Assembly: GCA_020746995.1 (NCBI GenBank)
Contig: JAGPXD010000007.1
Span: 124,001-188,000, forward strand
From: Plectosphaerella cucumerina
Lineage: Eukaryota > Ascomycota > Sordariomycetes > Glomerellales > Plectosphaerellaceae
Length of the DNA stretch: 64,000 nucleotides
Direction: 5' to 3'
This document shows positions 53,986 through 64,000 of this stretch, piece by piece (position 1 is the first letter of the stretch; every line of letters starts with the position of its first letter). Under the pieces are notes generated by a model. It ran no database searches, was not told the DNA's origin, and was given only the letters and a program-made list of their open reading frames with translations. The position numbers and the translations under genes were made by a program.

Positions 53986-56474
53986 TCAGAAGTGATAATC
54001 GTACGTGTCTTGGCTGTAGCTGTCCCAAGAGAGTGCGTCGAATGCCCCGACATCAAGATACCCAATCTCATTGAGCAGCTGCGTCGTGTTTTCGTCCCAT
54101 AGCTCCTGAGGAACAGGTGTCGAGTTGGATGGGGCCTCAGCTGCATTGGCCGCTTCATAATTACGGGTGGCGAAGGCGTCATAGTCGGGCTGGTCTTGCT
54201 GGGTGACCGGAACCAGAGGCATATCATTATGCCCTGTGGATGTCCCCGTATCTGTTCCCGTGTCTGAACCTGTGCCTCTCTCCTGAATAAATATCAGAGT
54301 ATCCGTGCTGGTGTCCTGGGTTTTGGCCCGGGCAATGACCGAGGCGCTTTGCTTGGGTCCGCGATACGACTGCCCAGCAAGAATCCTGTTGAGGGTCCGT
54401 AAGTATCTCAGCGGTGGCCCCCAAGATATGGAGAGCTCCCGCAAGGTCTGCAGGCAGCATTCAAGCTGCGAGTCGAAACTGGATGTCTTCTCATCCCCCG
54501 CGCCTGGGACAAACATGAATACCAATGCGGCCGTCAGCGTACAGTGCGTCACCGTCAGGGGGCTCCGACGGAAACTCCCGAACACCTCTCGGTAACGGCC
54601 GGCTAGCAGGCAAATCTCCCTTGCGGCCTCGAGGCAGGCGGCTTCGGCGCGGCGAGACACGTCGCTGTGGTGAGGGAGCTTTCCGGAGCCGGACGCGTCT
54701 GCGCGGCTGAGGAAGGGCTTGGCGAGGAGGACGATGGAGGTTTGGTAGACCATGGCGAGGACGAAGGCGTGGGGCGAGAGGCTTGTTCCTTCGGCCCTGC
54801 GGGCCTTCACCTCGCGTGGCAGCGAGTAGAACCATCCTTTGAGGGTGAGTGCGCACGAGTCGAAGAAGGTACGCTTCTCCGAGGCCGAAGCAAGCCTCTT
54901 GGGAGCATACCTGGGCAAATCAGTTTTGAACACGAGATAACCCGTGGGTGTAGATGGAGAGGCAGGCATGGGTTACGTACAGGCTCGTCAAAATCTTCTC
55001 CAGGATCTGGCAGTGTGTGGCCATGGCACGCTGGAAGCTCGCGAGATAACGAGATCTTCCGTCTCCAGGTGTATCCTCTGGCAGGGGGAGGGGGAGTGGC
55101 ACTGTGCCCTGTGCATCCTACGTGGAATGTCAGAGGGTGCAACGGAAGGAGAAGGGCCCGGTCGACTCGCCAGCATAGTACAGATTCTCCCTGTATAGCT
55201 AGCCCAGAGCTTGTCTTGACAATAGAGTGACCAGTAAATCTTCTGGCGCAGACTAATCTCCTCCGGGGCCAGGTTAGTAGCACCAGTCACGGTGGCACTG
55301 TCGAGGTTAAGGCCCATGTCGAGTAGCAAGCGGTTCGCCATACCGTGGTACAGCCAGCCAAGGCTGTCAGAGCCAATAGCCTGGGAGGAGAGGATCACAA
55401 GTGTCCGTCAGTTTAAGCATGGGCACAAGGAGGTTCAGTGAGTATGAATGTTCTTACTACGTAGTAGATACCCAGAACTCCAAGGGCCTGGATAGTAGTG
55501 ATCCTGGGAGACCGCACGTCGGCGTCCAGCAGCAGGTCCGCATGCTCGGCGAAGACACGACCCGCGGTTTGGGGGTCGGCCGGATTAGTACGGGTCTCAG
55601 CCTCATCCGAAAAGCGAGATCCGATAGCAAGGATGGAGTATAGTAGTAGAGGGCTGGAGTACTGGCCGCCATGGCGAAGGCTTTGCCGGAAGAGGGCTTC
55701 GTCAACCACCTGGCACCAAGGCTGCTCCCATTCGAAGTATAGGTCGATAAGGCGGTCCTTCAGTCCCGGAGAGACTAGTTCGTCATATGCCACTGCGGCC
55801 GGTGAGTTGACGCCCAAGCCGGTGTGATTGTGGAGCTGTGACTTGACGGGGCTCTTATACTCGGTGCCCCGGGATGGCTTGAGGTTCGGGGATCGGGTGG
55901 GCACGCTCTGCGACGGCTGTAGCTCCAGACGTCCGCTAGTAGCCCCGAAGAAGCGGGCTTCACCCCCAGGGCCCTCAGCCTCACCTAGGGGCTCGTCCAG
56001 ACACAGGGTCCCTTCGAGGTCGGTCTGTATCTCTTTGGAGGTGAGGGACATTGACATCGACTCCGCGGCTGGGGCACTTGCCGCCCGCTGCGCATCGAGC
56101 TGGGCGGCCGACGCGTCGACGTCGATAGAGTGAAGCCACAGGACATCCTGGAGAAGTTTGATGCGCGCCTGTAGCATATTCACGTACGACTTTGGGGCGT
56201 TTCCCCGGTTATCGACCTCGCTCGTGAAGACACAGAGCATACCGCGAGCGACACAGCGACCGCAAGACGGCTTCTGTCCGTCACACTGCAGGAGAATGAC
56301 AATGTCAGTATTCAGAGAACTTGAGTGGATGGGACCCAGTCATGGGAGGAGGGGATCTATTGCCTTTGCTCGCCGGCGGCGGCATTCCTGGCACGCGCGG
56401 GGGGCGTACTTGCTGCGAGAACCCCCCGAGGCCCTGGTCCCACGAGGTGCGGAAGATGACTTCCCCGGGTCCAT
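53986..56474 (-). CDS. Zn(II)2Cys6 transcription factor of the GH3/ADH/MFS block
   Basis: Exons 56474-56364, 56285-55458, 55380-55171, 55117-54981 and 54910-53986; 736 residues. The zinc cluster CQECRRRRAK / CDGQKPSCGRCVARGMLC is joined across a GC-AG intron (donor gcaata after AAG). No GT donor allows the correct spacing, and a stop lies downstream. The fungal-specific transcription factor domain runs about 215-560, with AVAYDELVSPGLKDRLIDLYF, LLLYSILAIGSRFSD, IGSDSLGWLYHGMANRLLLDMGLNLD and KIYWSLYCQDKLWASYTGR. A third intron also seems to use a GC donor (gcgagt), giving TMLDAQGTVPLP. An alternative GT donor two bases on would need another acceptor. The tail is acidic. It probably controls the flanking genes through the shared CGG-N10-CCG-type site. 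Confidence 0.85.
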
Positions 56475-57030
56475 TATACGGCCTGGTAGAGACTTGGAGT
56501 GACTGGCTTGATAGATGGAAGCCTTTGCCAGCGGAATTGTGATTGCGGCTGGGGTGAGAGTGTAGGTGGGCAGTCGAAAGGTGAACATGTGAACGGCCAG
56601 GGTGTGACTATGAACTGTTGTAGCCAGACCGCAATGCTGATTTCCGTGCGAAGCGGGGGCCGCCATATCGGAACAATTAGTAATCTGCCTTTGATAAACT
56701 CGTAGCGAGTGTGATAGATAGGTAGCTTACTGGCTGGCAACTTCAATCCAAAGTGAGGCGTAACGTCAGGACGGAATCCGCATTCCGCTGGAAACCTGAG
56801 CCGAACAGGGAATGCGCCCAGCAATGGCCCACCACCCAGAAGGTAGTCAGCGCCACACTATAGCGGGATCCTACAACGCCTCCATCGCGTGCGCTAATAC
56901 AAGAGGCAGCCGGCTGAGTGCTTCATCTGCCAGCACGGGACGTCCAGTCTCCCTCAGCTACCTCGAAGCAGAACTTGGCCCGACATCCGCATCATACCTC
57001 CCCCTCCCAAGCTCCCATTTCGCAGCCGCC
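56475..57030. promoter_or_regulatory. Divergent promoter region regulator / RidA-like gene
   Basis: 556 bp between start codons, carrying one perfect inverted repeat at 56772-56787. Autoregulation of the transcription factor is possible. Confidence 0.55.
56772..56787. promoter_or_regulatory. CGGAATCCGCATTCCG inverted repeat (CGG-N10-CCG)
   Basis: Sixteen bases with six-base arms CGGAAT/ATTCCG. Fits the inverted CGG triplet sites bound by Zn2Cys6 dimers with 10-base spacing. Identical over 15 bases to 51904-51918. Confidence 0.7.
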
Positions 57031-57554
57031 ATGTCTCATCTCAAGTACTACGCCTACGACGGCGCCGGCGTCGAGAAACGCACCCTCTTCTCCTACAGTC
57101 AGGCTGTCCGCGTCGGCGACCGAATCGAGTGCGCCGGTCAGGGTGAGCCTCCCAATGACAACCCTTGGACTCGGCCCCCCTTTTCTTCTTGTCCGAGTCC
57201 CTGTTGGTTCCTCCCGCCGCTAAAACTAAGATTCCAGGCGGCTGGCACGCCGATGGTCGCTTCGAGCTGGAGATTAATGCTCAAATCGACCTTGCGTTCG
57301 CTAACGTCGAGAAGAACCTTCTTGACGCCGGTGGCAAGGGCTGGTCGCAGGTATACCGAGTTAATTCGTACCACGTGCCTCTCAACAACGAGGCTCTGAG
57401 CGCTATGGTCCGCAACTTCAAGAAGTGGATGCCCGACCATCAGCCGGTGTGGACTTGTGTTGGCGTGACGCGTCTGGGAGAAGACGATATGCGGGTTGAG
57501 ATCGAGGTCGTTGCTCACGATCCAGAGGGCGCAGAGGCTGCTAAGACGGCATGA
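57031..57554 (+). CDS. RidA/YjgF-like protein
   Basis: Exons 57031-57142 and 57238-57554 with a 95-nt intron (gtgagc..tccag, phase 1); 142 residues. It reads as a YjgF/YER057c/UK114 family protein: FSYSQAVRVGDRIECAGQGGWHADGRF, then AFANVEKNLLDAGGKGWSQVYRVNSYHV, NFKKWMPDHQPVWTCVGVTRLGEDDMRVEIEVVAHDP. RidA proteins deaminate reactive enamine/imine intermediates. The Arg that binds the carboxylate in RidA is not evident at the usual site near the VGVTRL segment apart from the Arg of that segment. The nearest relatives are fungal L-PSP-like proteins of unproven role, often found in metabolic clusters. Divergent from the regulator. Confidence 0.88.
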
Positions 57555-58351
57555 TGCAGCGAATGATTAAGAACAAGAACTTCATTCCTTATAATCTGAG
57601 ACTCTCAGCTACCCAATCCGCCCCTCAAGTGTTGGTCTCTCTCTGGCGTGATTGCTGAATGGCGGATGGCTCGAACGTGTGTCTGATGAGTACAGTACCT
57701 GCGATCAATTTCTCTGACTATATCCTGAAGGGACGCAATGCCATGTTGTCTGCCGAGATCGCTGGCACTGGCCAATTGTCTCGAAGATGACATGAAGTGA
57801 TTCCGGTTCCCGGCGCCGAGGCCGCAAATAGGGGGCCGGTTGGCAGTCATCGTATCGGGCCCGTCCCCGCGGGTACCAAGTTGGCTGATAAGACGGCCGC
57901 GAGCCCGAGTCATGTCTCCCGTCCGGGACCCAGGCGGGATGTGTATTCCGCCCTTGTGGCTTGGACCTGATCGGCCCATATCGATTTCCATGTAGCGAGG
58001 CGAACCTGGAATGTAAAAGCCGCTCGATTTGGTATCTCTGGCAATCCGGGGAAGGTGGCACGGCCTCGTGATAACAGCTACCTCCATGCCAGTGCGGAGT
58101 GTCCGGGGTCGAGATAGCCCGGGGAACCCTCGGCACCGCATCCCATCGTCAACGTCGAGTGCCCGGCCGTGGCAGTCACGGCATCAAGGCTTGTTTTGGG
58201 ACGTATTCAAATATCACGCCTGTATTCCTCAATAGATGCCTCATTCACTCAGCAGCTCAGCGGAATCACTACAACGCTCTTCTCTCTTCCTCCACTACAC
58301 CCTGCCAACCGAACTTATAAGACTCCTTTCCGTCTCCATACGCCTGACGCA
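57555..58351. other. Promoter region of the sugar porter
   Basis: 797 bp with the 3' flank of the RidA-like gene and the transporter promoter. Holds a CGG-N10-CCG site at 57935-57950 and a ttataag element about 30 bp before the transporter ATG. A 178-codon minus-strand ORF across it was not accepted. Confidence 0.5.
57935..57950. promoter_or_regulatory. CGGGATGTGTATTCCG, related CGG-N10-CCG site
   Basis: Same half-site ATTCCG and same spacing as the 56772 site, with one mismatch in the left arm. It is 402 bp upstream of the transporter start. Confidence 0.5.
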
Positions 58352-59989
58352 ATGCATTCATCGGATATGAAGAATGAGAGCGGCTTCGACATGGAGCATG
58401 TCTCGGGAAAAGACTCCGAAGGCCCGCCGCCGTCCCCTCCGCAGCTCGGCTTCGTCGAACAGTTCCAGGTGCTCTGGAACTCCAAGCGCAGCGTCCTGGT
58501 TGCACTCGGGTGCTCGACCACACCCATCCTCATCGGCTACGACCTTACGCTCATCGGCTCCATCATCGCGAACAAACAGTTCATCAAGCAGTTCGGCGTC
58601 TTTGATGGAGCCCTCCAGCTCTGGGTCCTGCCTGCTGACAGGCAGCTCATCTGGACCGTCGTCCAGTTCATCGCCGCCATTCTCAGCGCCCTGGGCTCCG
58701 GTGTTGTAAACGACATTTGGGGCCGCCGCTCTTGCTTCTTCGTGACGGTTGGGTATGTACCCCGCGCATCATTTGCGTCTCCCCGTTGTCTTCCACCACC
58801 TCCTCTTCCCACCCGTGGGCCGTGACTAACGGATAGCAGCCTCACAGTCGCCGGCACAATTGTCGAGCTCGTCTCCAACGACTGGCGTGTCTGGTTGGTT
58901 GCCAAAATGCTCATGGGCGCCGCAATGGGCTCCATGCAGGCAAACACGCAGACGTTTGTGTCCGAGGTGACGCCAGTCGAGATCCGCGGATTTACCCTCT
59001 CGCTCTTCCAATTCTGGATCATCCTCGGTTCGCTCATCGCCTCGTGCGTACTCAAGGGTACCAGCGGCATGGAAACTTCGTGGTCATGGAAGGCCGCCGT
59101 CGTCACCCAGTTTGGCACCGCCGCCTTCGCCCTCGCCCTCTTCATCCCCTTTGTGCCCGAGTCGCCCTACTTCCTCATGTCCAGGGGCCGCCAGGACGAT
59201 GCTCGCCGCTCCCTGACCAAGATCCGCGGGCCAGAGTACAAGGGCATCGAGGCCGAGATCGTCGAGATCCAGACTACTCTTGACAGCGAGAGATCTCAAA
59301 GCTCCAGCGGCCAGAGTTCGACCTATCTCGAGTGCTTTCGCAAGACCGACCTCCGCCGCACCATGATTGCCTGCCTGCCCGTCGTTATGCAGCTGTTCCT
59401 CGGATACCCTCTCTGCGGCAACTACCTTGCCTACTTCCTGTCCCTCTCAGGCGTGCAGGATCCTTTCCTCATCCAAGTCATCTCCATCCTTTTGGCCATG
59501 TTTTCCGCCAGCTTCGCCTTCTTTCTTATCGAACGCGTCGGCCGCCGACCCCAGCTTCTCTTCGGCACCTACGGGATGCTCGCGTGCCTTCTCGCCATCA
59601 GCCTCCTGGGATTCTTTGGCCGCGGCGATGGCTGGAATAGCCGCGCTTTGGCAGCTGTCTGCATCATCTGGTCCATTTTTTATCACATGTCTGTGGGTGC
59701 CGTGGGCTGGACCATTGTCGGTGAGATCTCGTCGTCACGTCTACGCGCCAAGACCACATCGCTTGCCGCCATGTCGAGCTCCATCTTCAACATGGCCTGG
59801 TCCATTGCCATTCCTTACCTCGTCAACGCTGAGAAGGCCAATCTGGGACCCAAGGCCGGCCTCATCTTCCTAGGCAGCGGCACCGTCCTCGCCGTCGTGG
59901 CATTCTTCGCGGTGCCGGAGACAAAGGGCAAATCATTCCACCAGCTTGACGAACTTTTCATCGCCAAGACGCCTGCGCGAAAGTTCTGA
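58352..59989 (+). CDS. MFS sugar porter (alpha/beta-glucoside or hexose transporter-like)
   Basis: Exons 58352-58752 and 58840-59989; 516 residues, phase 2 intron (gtatgt..agcag). Sugar porter signatures are visible: TPILIGYDLTLIGSI in TM1, GSGVVNDIWGRRSC between TM2 and TM3, a PESPYFLMSRGR loop after TM6, ERVGRRPQLLFGTYG, and the C-terminal PETKGKSFHQLDELF. The R-G-R of the TM4/5 loop is replaced by VTPVEIRGFTLSLFQ, normal for the family. Twelve membrane segments are expected in the plasma membrane. It is the last gene of the GH3/ADH/regulator block. Import of a glycoside for the intracellular GH3 enzyme is inferred. Confidence 0.92.
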
Positions 59990-60662
59990 ACGGTTTCGAC
60001 GCCCGCGTGTGATCAGTGTTCCCCGAGGTTCTTTTGGCCCTCGGGAAAGACGCAGACGGCCGATTTCCTTCCCATCGGTCAGGGACATGTTTCGACCCGG
60101 GCCGGCAACGTACGCTTCGCTGGAATGACATCACGCTGTATAATGACTGTCAGCCAGAGGCTAGTCTCAACATATTGAGTAGCTACGAATAACAGTTGGA
60201 TTCCCGGGTGACTGACTAGCTCATTGTATGTTTGCTTTACCGGGAGCCTGACGGAATCTCGAGTCGTCGGCGCACATCTCCATCACAGATGTGCTTCAAG
60301 AGCTTGGTGTAGAGGAGGAGATATCTGCACATATCACAAGTCTAACTTGCTCACCTCGCCACTCTTTGTCTGTAAAACCTTAATAGTCCCCCTCCTACTT
60401 TTGGATGGTCAGCACCCCGGCCTGGATGAAATTTTGCGGGGCGACTGTAGGTTGGTGGATCGCTGGGGGCTGTTAGGCGGGTGCAAGATGGTTGCGTTCT
60501 TGGCGATAGATGCCTCCTGCTGCCCCCTAATTACTGATACTGAAAGCAGACGCGTGGGAGATGTCGCCGAAGAGGGTCCTCGAGGCCCTTCTCCCCCCGC
60601 TTCCTCTTTGTTTTCCGTATGTTTCTGAGTTGAATTACGTCCCTCGCTGTCCAAGGTACATC
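59990..60662. other. Intergenic region
   Basis: 673 bp between the transporter and the P450 pseudogene, with no recognisable gene. Confidence 0.45.
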
Positions 60663-62238
60663 ATGACCGGCGATCTCTTGGGCGTACTGCTGCCGCTGCG
60701 GATGCCGCAGATCGCGGCCCTGGGTGCCTTGGCCTGGGTCACAAAATGCGTGTGGTCGCACGCGACATCTCCCCTGAAAAGATACCCCGGCCCTTACCTA
60801 GCAGGTGTGTGGCAGCCCTCGACTCATTCGAGTCATCTCCTCCTCCTGTCCCAGTCTCCTTGGGCCCTTGTCGATGGCTGATATACCCTGCAGGCTGGAC
60901 AAACCTGTGGAGGTTCTACCACGTCTTGCCCCTCGATTCTCATCTCGTTGTTGAGGCACTGCACGACAAGTATGAGCCCGTTGTTCGCATCGGGCCCAAC
61001 CTGCTGAGTCTTTAGGACCCGTCCCTTGTCAAGACCATCTCCAAGTATCAGGACGACTGGGTCAAGGTATGCACAAGATCATGGATGGCGTGTTCAATGC
61101 TGACGACATGTATGATGTATGTCAGACCGAGTTTTACCACGGTGGCTCGACGAGGTCATGGAGCGGGAAGGTCACCTACAACATCTTTGGCCTGTCAGAT
61201 AGGCAGGACCATGCCAACGTCAAGAAGCCCATTGGTATGCTGTATTCTCCTGCCAATGCCCTGGCCATCGAGGGACACGTCGACAAGGCCATTTCGCGGT
61301 TCTGGGAAGAGCTGGAGGCTCGGTTCATCGACGGGTCGAACGCGGACACATCCTGCGCCTTGGAAGAGTGGTTCCTTTACTGCAAGTAGCCCCCCCGGAG
61401 ACGTGGCTTCTCATCGCTGACCATCTCTCCAGTTGCCTGGGACGTTATCGGCGACATCACTTTCAGTCAGCAATTTGGCTACATGAAGCATGGCCGCGAC
61501 TTTGACGGCACCCTGACCGACTCCGAGATGACCATGAGCTACCTATCTCGCCATCGTGGGCCAGATTCCGACTCTCGAATTCGTGGGCGCGCAGAACCCG
61601 TTGTTGAAGCTTCTCGTCCAACCCCCTTTCACCACGGCCAACGAGATCGCGAGCGCAAGGCTTGCCGACCGTCTCGCCGGACGAGATGGCGGTTACCACG
61701 ACTCCACCAAGCCGGACTTTCTAGACGGGTTCATCGAGGCGCAAAAGTCGTATCATAAAATGAAGCCCGCAAGCTCCCCTACCTGGGCGCCATCATCCGG
61801 GAGTGCATACGTCTGCACCCTGCTGTCGAAATGCCGCTTGAGCGCTACGTGCCAGAAGGGGGCCTCCGACTCCCGGATGGAAGCCTCGTGCCAGCCGGCT
61901 CCATGGTCGGAATAAATTCCTATCTGGTGAACCGAACGGCGGTGTTCGGCGAGGACCCTGATGTCTTCCGGCCTGAGAGGTGGCTGCGGGGATCTGGTGA
62001 GGGCCCCGGGGAATACCAAAGCCGCCTGACGGCCATGCACAACGCCGATCTGACGTTTGGCGCGGGCAGTCGCATTTGCTCCGGCAGACACATTGCGAAC
62101 CTAGAGCTTTACAAGCTCATTGCGACGCTTGTGATACGGTATGAGGTTGGGCTGGTCGATCCAAAGAAGACGTGGGAAGTCAAGCATGGGGGGTTCTTGA
62201 GGCAGTCGGGCGTCAATGTCAGGCTGCAGCGGAGGTAA
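60663..62238 (+). pseudogene. Cytochrome P450 pseudogene
   Basis: P450 sequence is recognisable in several frames. The N-terminal anchor (MTGDLLGVLLPLRMPQIAALGA) is followed by KRYPGPYLAG, LHDKYEPVVRIGPNLLSL, SPANALAIEGHVDKAISRFW, AWDVIGDITFSQQFGYM, then ECIRLHPAVEMP (ExxR), FRPERWL and the heme loop LTFGAGSRICSGRHIANLE. Lesions: an in-frame TAG at 61012-61014 after LLSL, a frameshift near 61540 between MTMSYL and AIVGQIPTL, and loss of roughly 80-100 residues, including the whole I-helix A/G-G-x-D/E-T-T segment, near 61755. The C-terminus keeps its stop at 62238. The intact ancestor resembled pisatin-demethylase-type fungal P450s. Confidence 0.82.
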
Positions 62239-62764
62239 AGGGGCCGAGCTCTCCCCCTGACTTCACTCGATGTCGTCCTCTGCACCACCTACCTGGAAGG
62301 CCTAGACCATGCAGGCCTCTGCGAATAGATGACATGCTCAGACAGTCACGCCCCTAGTCCCCCACGCTCACTACCGCTTGTAGTCAATTGCGCTGCATAC
62401 CCGCGGCCCGTATCAGCAGATCACGGCAATCGACTGCCGAACTCCAGCTTCTCAGCTCCCTATTCTGGTCAGGCGCGATGGCGCGACGAGGCAGCTTCCG
62501 CCCTTGGCGAGATCCCGCTGCGGTACCGTTACACTGAGGTGTCCGGCTGCCGACGTGGCTGCACCCACCTGCCGAATTCGAGCACGATGTCCGCAAAGCG
62601 CTCAGAGTAGAGGTCGGTCAATCATTAACAGCATGTGCAAGCGCCGCCTCGACCCTGAGTGAGCTTTTATTCAAAAGGGCGCCGGCGACTCGTTCTACGG
62701 AACCTCCTGTCCTTCACCCCTACTCGTCTCAATCATTGGCCTTTGTCTCCTCTTCGTCCTCAAC
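62239..62764. other. Promoter region of the carboxypeptidase
   Basis: 526 bp with no recognised gene. The 3' part is the leader of the carboxypeptidase. Confidence 0.45.
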
Positions 62765-64000
62765 ATGAAGACGGTCATTCTGTCCATCGTCTCCCTCTTG
62801 CCCTTGGCATTTGGCACTGTGTTGCCGGCGCCTGCCAAGGTCGACTACACTGGATTCAAGGGAATCCGTGTGACTCTGCCCGATGATGCACCTGGTGTTC
62901 GCGACCAGATCAGCAAGCTGGCCAAGACCGTTCTAAACCCCGGCTCTCAGGGCAACCTGGATGTTGTCGTTGCCCCTGAGAATGTCCGCGCTGTCACCGA
63001 ACTTGCGGCGAACGCGACTGTCTTGGTCGAGGACATGGCTGTCGCCCTGGCCGAAGAGGACGTGTCCACGGTCTACGCAGGTGTGTGCTTCATGAAGGCT
63101 CTGTGATATCGATCTAACATCACGCAGTGCCCAGTGAGACTTGGTTCACTGCCTACCACCCCTACGCGGACCACCTCCAGTTCCTGAGGGACCTGCAGAG
63201 CAGCTTCCCAACCCAGTCCGAGATTTTCACTACAGGTGCTTCATTCCAAGGCCGCGCTCTCACCGGCATCCACATCTGGGGAAGCGGTGGCAAGGGTTCC
63301 AAGCCTGCCGTCATCTTTCATGGCACCGTCCACGCCCGAGAGTGGATCAGTACCATGACTGTGCAGTACATGGCCTACCAGCTTCTCACCAAGTACGCCT
63401 CGGACACGGCGACCAAGGCCCTTGTCGACAAGTTTGACTACTACATCATTCCTGTCTTGAACCCCGATGGTGAGCTTTCGACTTGCCAATTTCGCTGCCA
63501 ATGATTTCTCTAACAACAGTACAGGCTTTGTCTACACCCAGACGACCGATCGTCTTTGGCGCAAGAACCGCCAGACTCTCAGCGGAAGCACCTGTGTCGG
63601 GCGGGACCCCAACCGCAATTGGCCCTACAAGTGGGAGCTGACCGGAGGTGCCTCGACCAGCCCGTGTGCCGAGACCTTCAAGGGCCGCGCGCCAGCTGAT
63701 GCCCCGGAGATCCAGGGAGCCAAGGCCCAGGTTGACCAGCTCAGCAGCGGCAGGGGTATCCGGTTCTACATTGACTTCCACTCTTATGGGCAGTACATTC
63801 TGTGGCGTACGTCTTCCTAGCTCCTTGATTGCAGCTTTCCGTGCAGACCAGCTAACGAGGGATGAACTCAGCGTACGGCTACGACTGCAACGTTGTCGCC
63901 CCCGATGATGCGGCTCTTCGTACCATGGCGAACCGTGGCGCGACCGCCATTCGCGGCGTCTCCGGCACCACCTACACCATTGGCAATGCGTGCCGTGCGT
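62765..64000 (+). CDS. Secreted M14 metallocarboxypeptidase (CPA-like), 3' end outside window
   Basis: Exons 62765-63080, 63128-63469, 63525-63806 and 63872 to beyond 64000. The signal peptide is [22 protein letters not shown] propeptide of about 80 residues follows ([18 protein letters not shown]), then the zinc peptidase domain: [18 protein letters not shown], the zinc motif [12 protein letters not shown] with His and Glu (~172), [22 protein letters not shown] with the substrate-binding Asn/Arg, and the third zinc ligand in [15 protein letters not shown]. All visible catalytic positions are intact. The catalytic Glu near the C-terminus lies beyond the edge. The enzyme removes C-terminal residues from extracellular peptides. 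Confidence 0.93.

Noticed and set aside
57605..58141. Minus-strand ORF of 178 codons in the sugar porter promoter
   Set aside because: No domain, unusual composition, and it overlaps the promoter containing the CGG-N10-CCG site.

Overview
The window is nuclear DNA of a filamentous ascomycete (Pezizomycotina, most likely Sordariomycetes). The evidence is dense protein genes of 0.4-2.7 kb on both strands, broken by short introns of about 45-190 nt with GT..AG borders and CTRAC-like branch points. It also includes four Zn(II)2Cys6 regulators, CBM1/GH12, GH128 and GH3 carbohydrate-active enzymes, and a fungal Dug2. The genus cannot be fixed from the sequence alone. No transposon, CRISPR array, rRNA or bacterial operon was seen.

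Layout. 1-9.6 kb: housekeeping genes, namely Dug2 (glutathione turnover, cut by the left edge), a nucleoside 2-deoxyribosyltransferase-like protein, an RGG-rich protein, Luc7 (U1 snRNP) and Gpi16 (GPI transamidase). 10-19.3 kb: secreted and cell-wall functions, namely a ten-exon secreted subtilase, an HSL-type alpha/beta hydrolase, an XlnR/Xyr1-like regulator with a 14-nt microexon, and a GPI-anchored GH128 glucanase. 19.5-26 kb: an SV2-like MFS transporter, a Ddr48-like repeat protein, and a GH12-CBM1 glucanase that is a pseudogene as read (nonsense codon plus frameshift).

26.5-39.4 kb: a class III CoA-transferase, a cytochrome P450, a Zn2Cys6 regulator, a short-chain dehydrogenase, an HSL-type hydrolase and a Baeyer-Villiger-type monooxygenase. 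Together they form a plausible route from a hydroxylated or alicyclic substrate through ketone, ester and acid to acyl-CoA. 40-48.6 kb: Sec14-like protein, Gpi18/PIG-V mannosyltransferase, tRNA-Ala(AGC), another Zn2Cys6 regulator and a secreted TAP-family peptidase.

48.8-60 kb: a second candidate cluster made of an intracellular GH3-PA14 beta-glucosidase, a zinc alcohol dehydrogenase, a Zn2Cys6 regulator, a RidA-like protein and a sugar porter. All three intergenic promoter regions of this block carry a matching inverted repeat of the form GGAAT-N4-ATTCCG, three of the four sites with at least one arm of a CGG-N10-CCG site. This links the regulator with its neighbours and is the best candidate here for an undescribed system: uptake, intracellular hydrolysis and aglycone oxidation of a beta-glucoside. 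Three likely GC-AG introns also sit in this block. 60.6-64 kb: a decayed P450 pseudogene and the first part of a secreted M14 carboxypeptidase that runs off the right edge.

Exon joins were worked out by hand from splice signals, reading frame and conserved motifs. They are predictions without transcript support.
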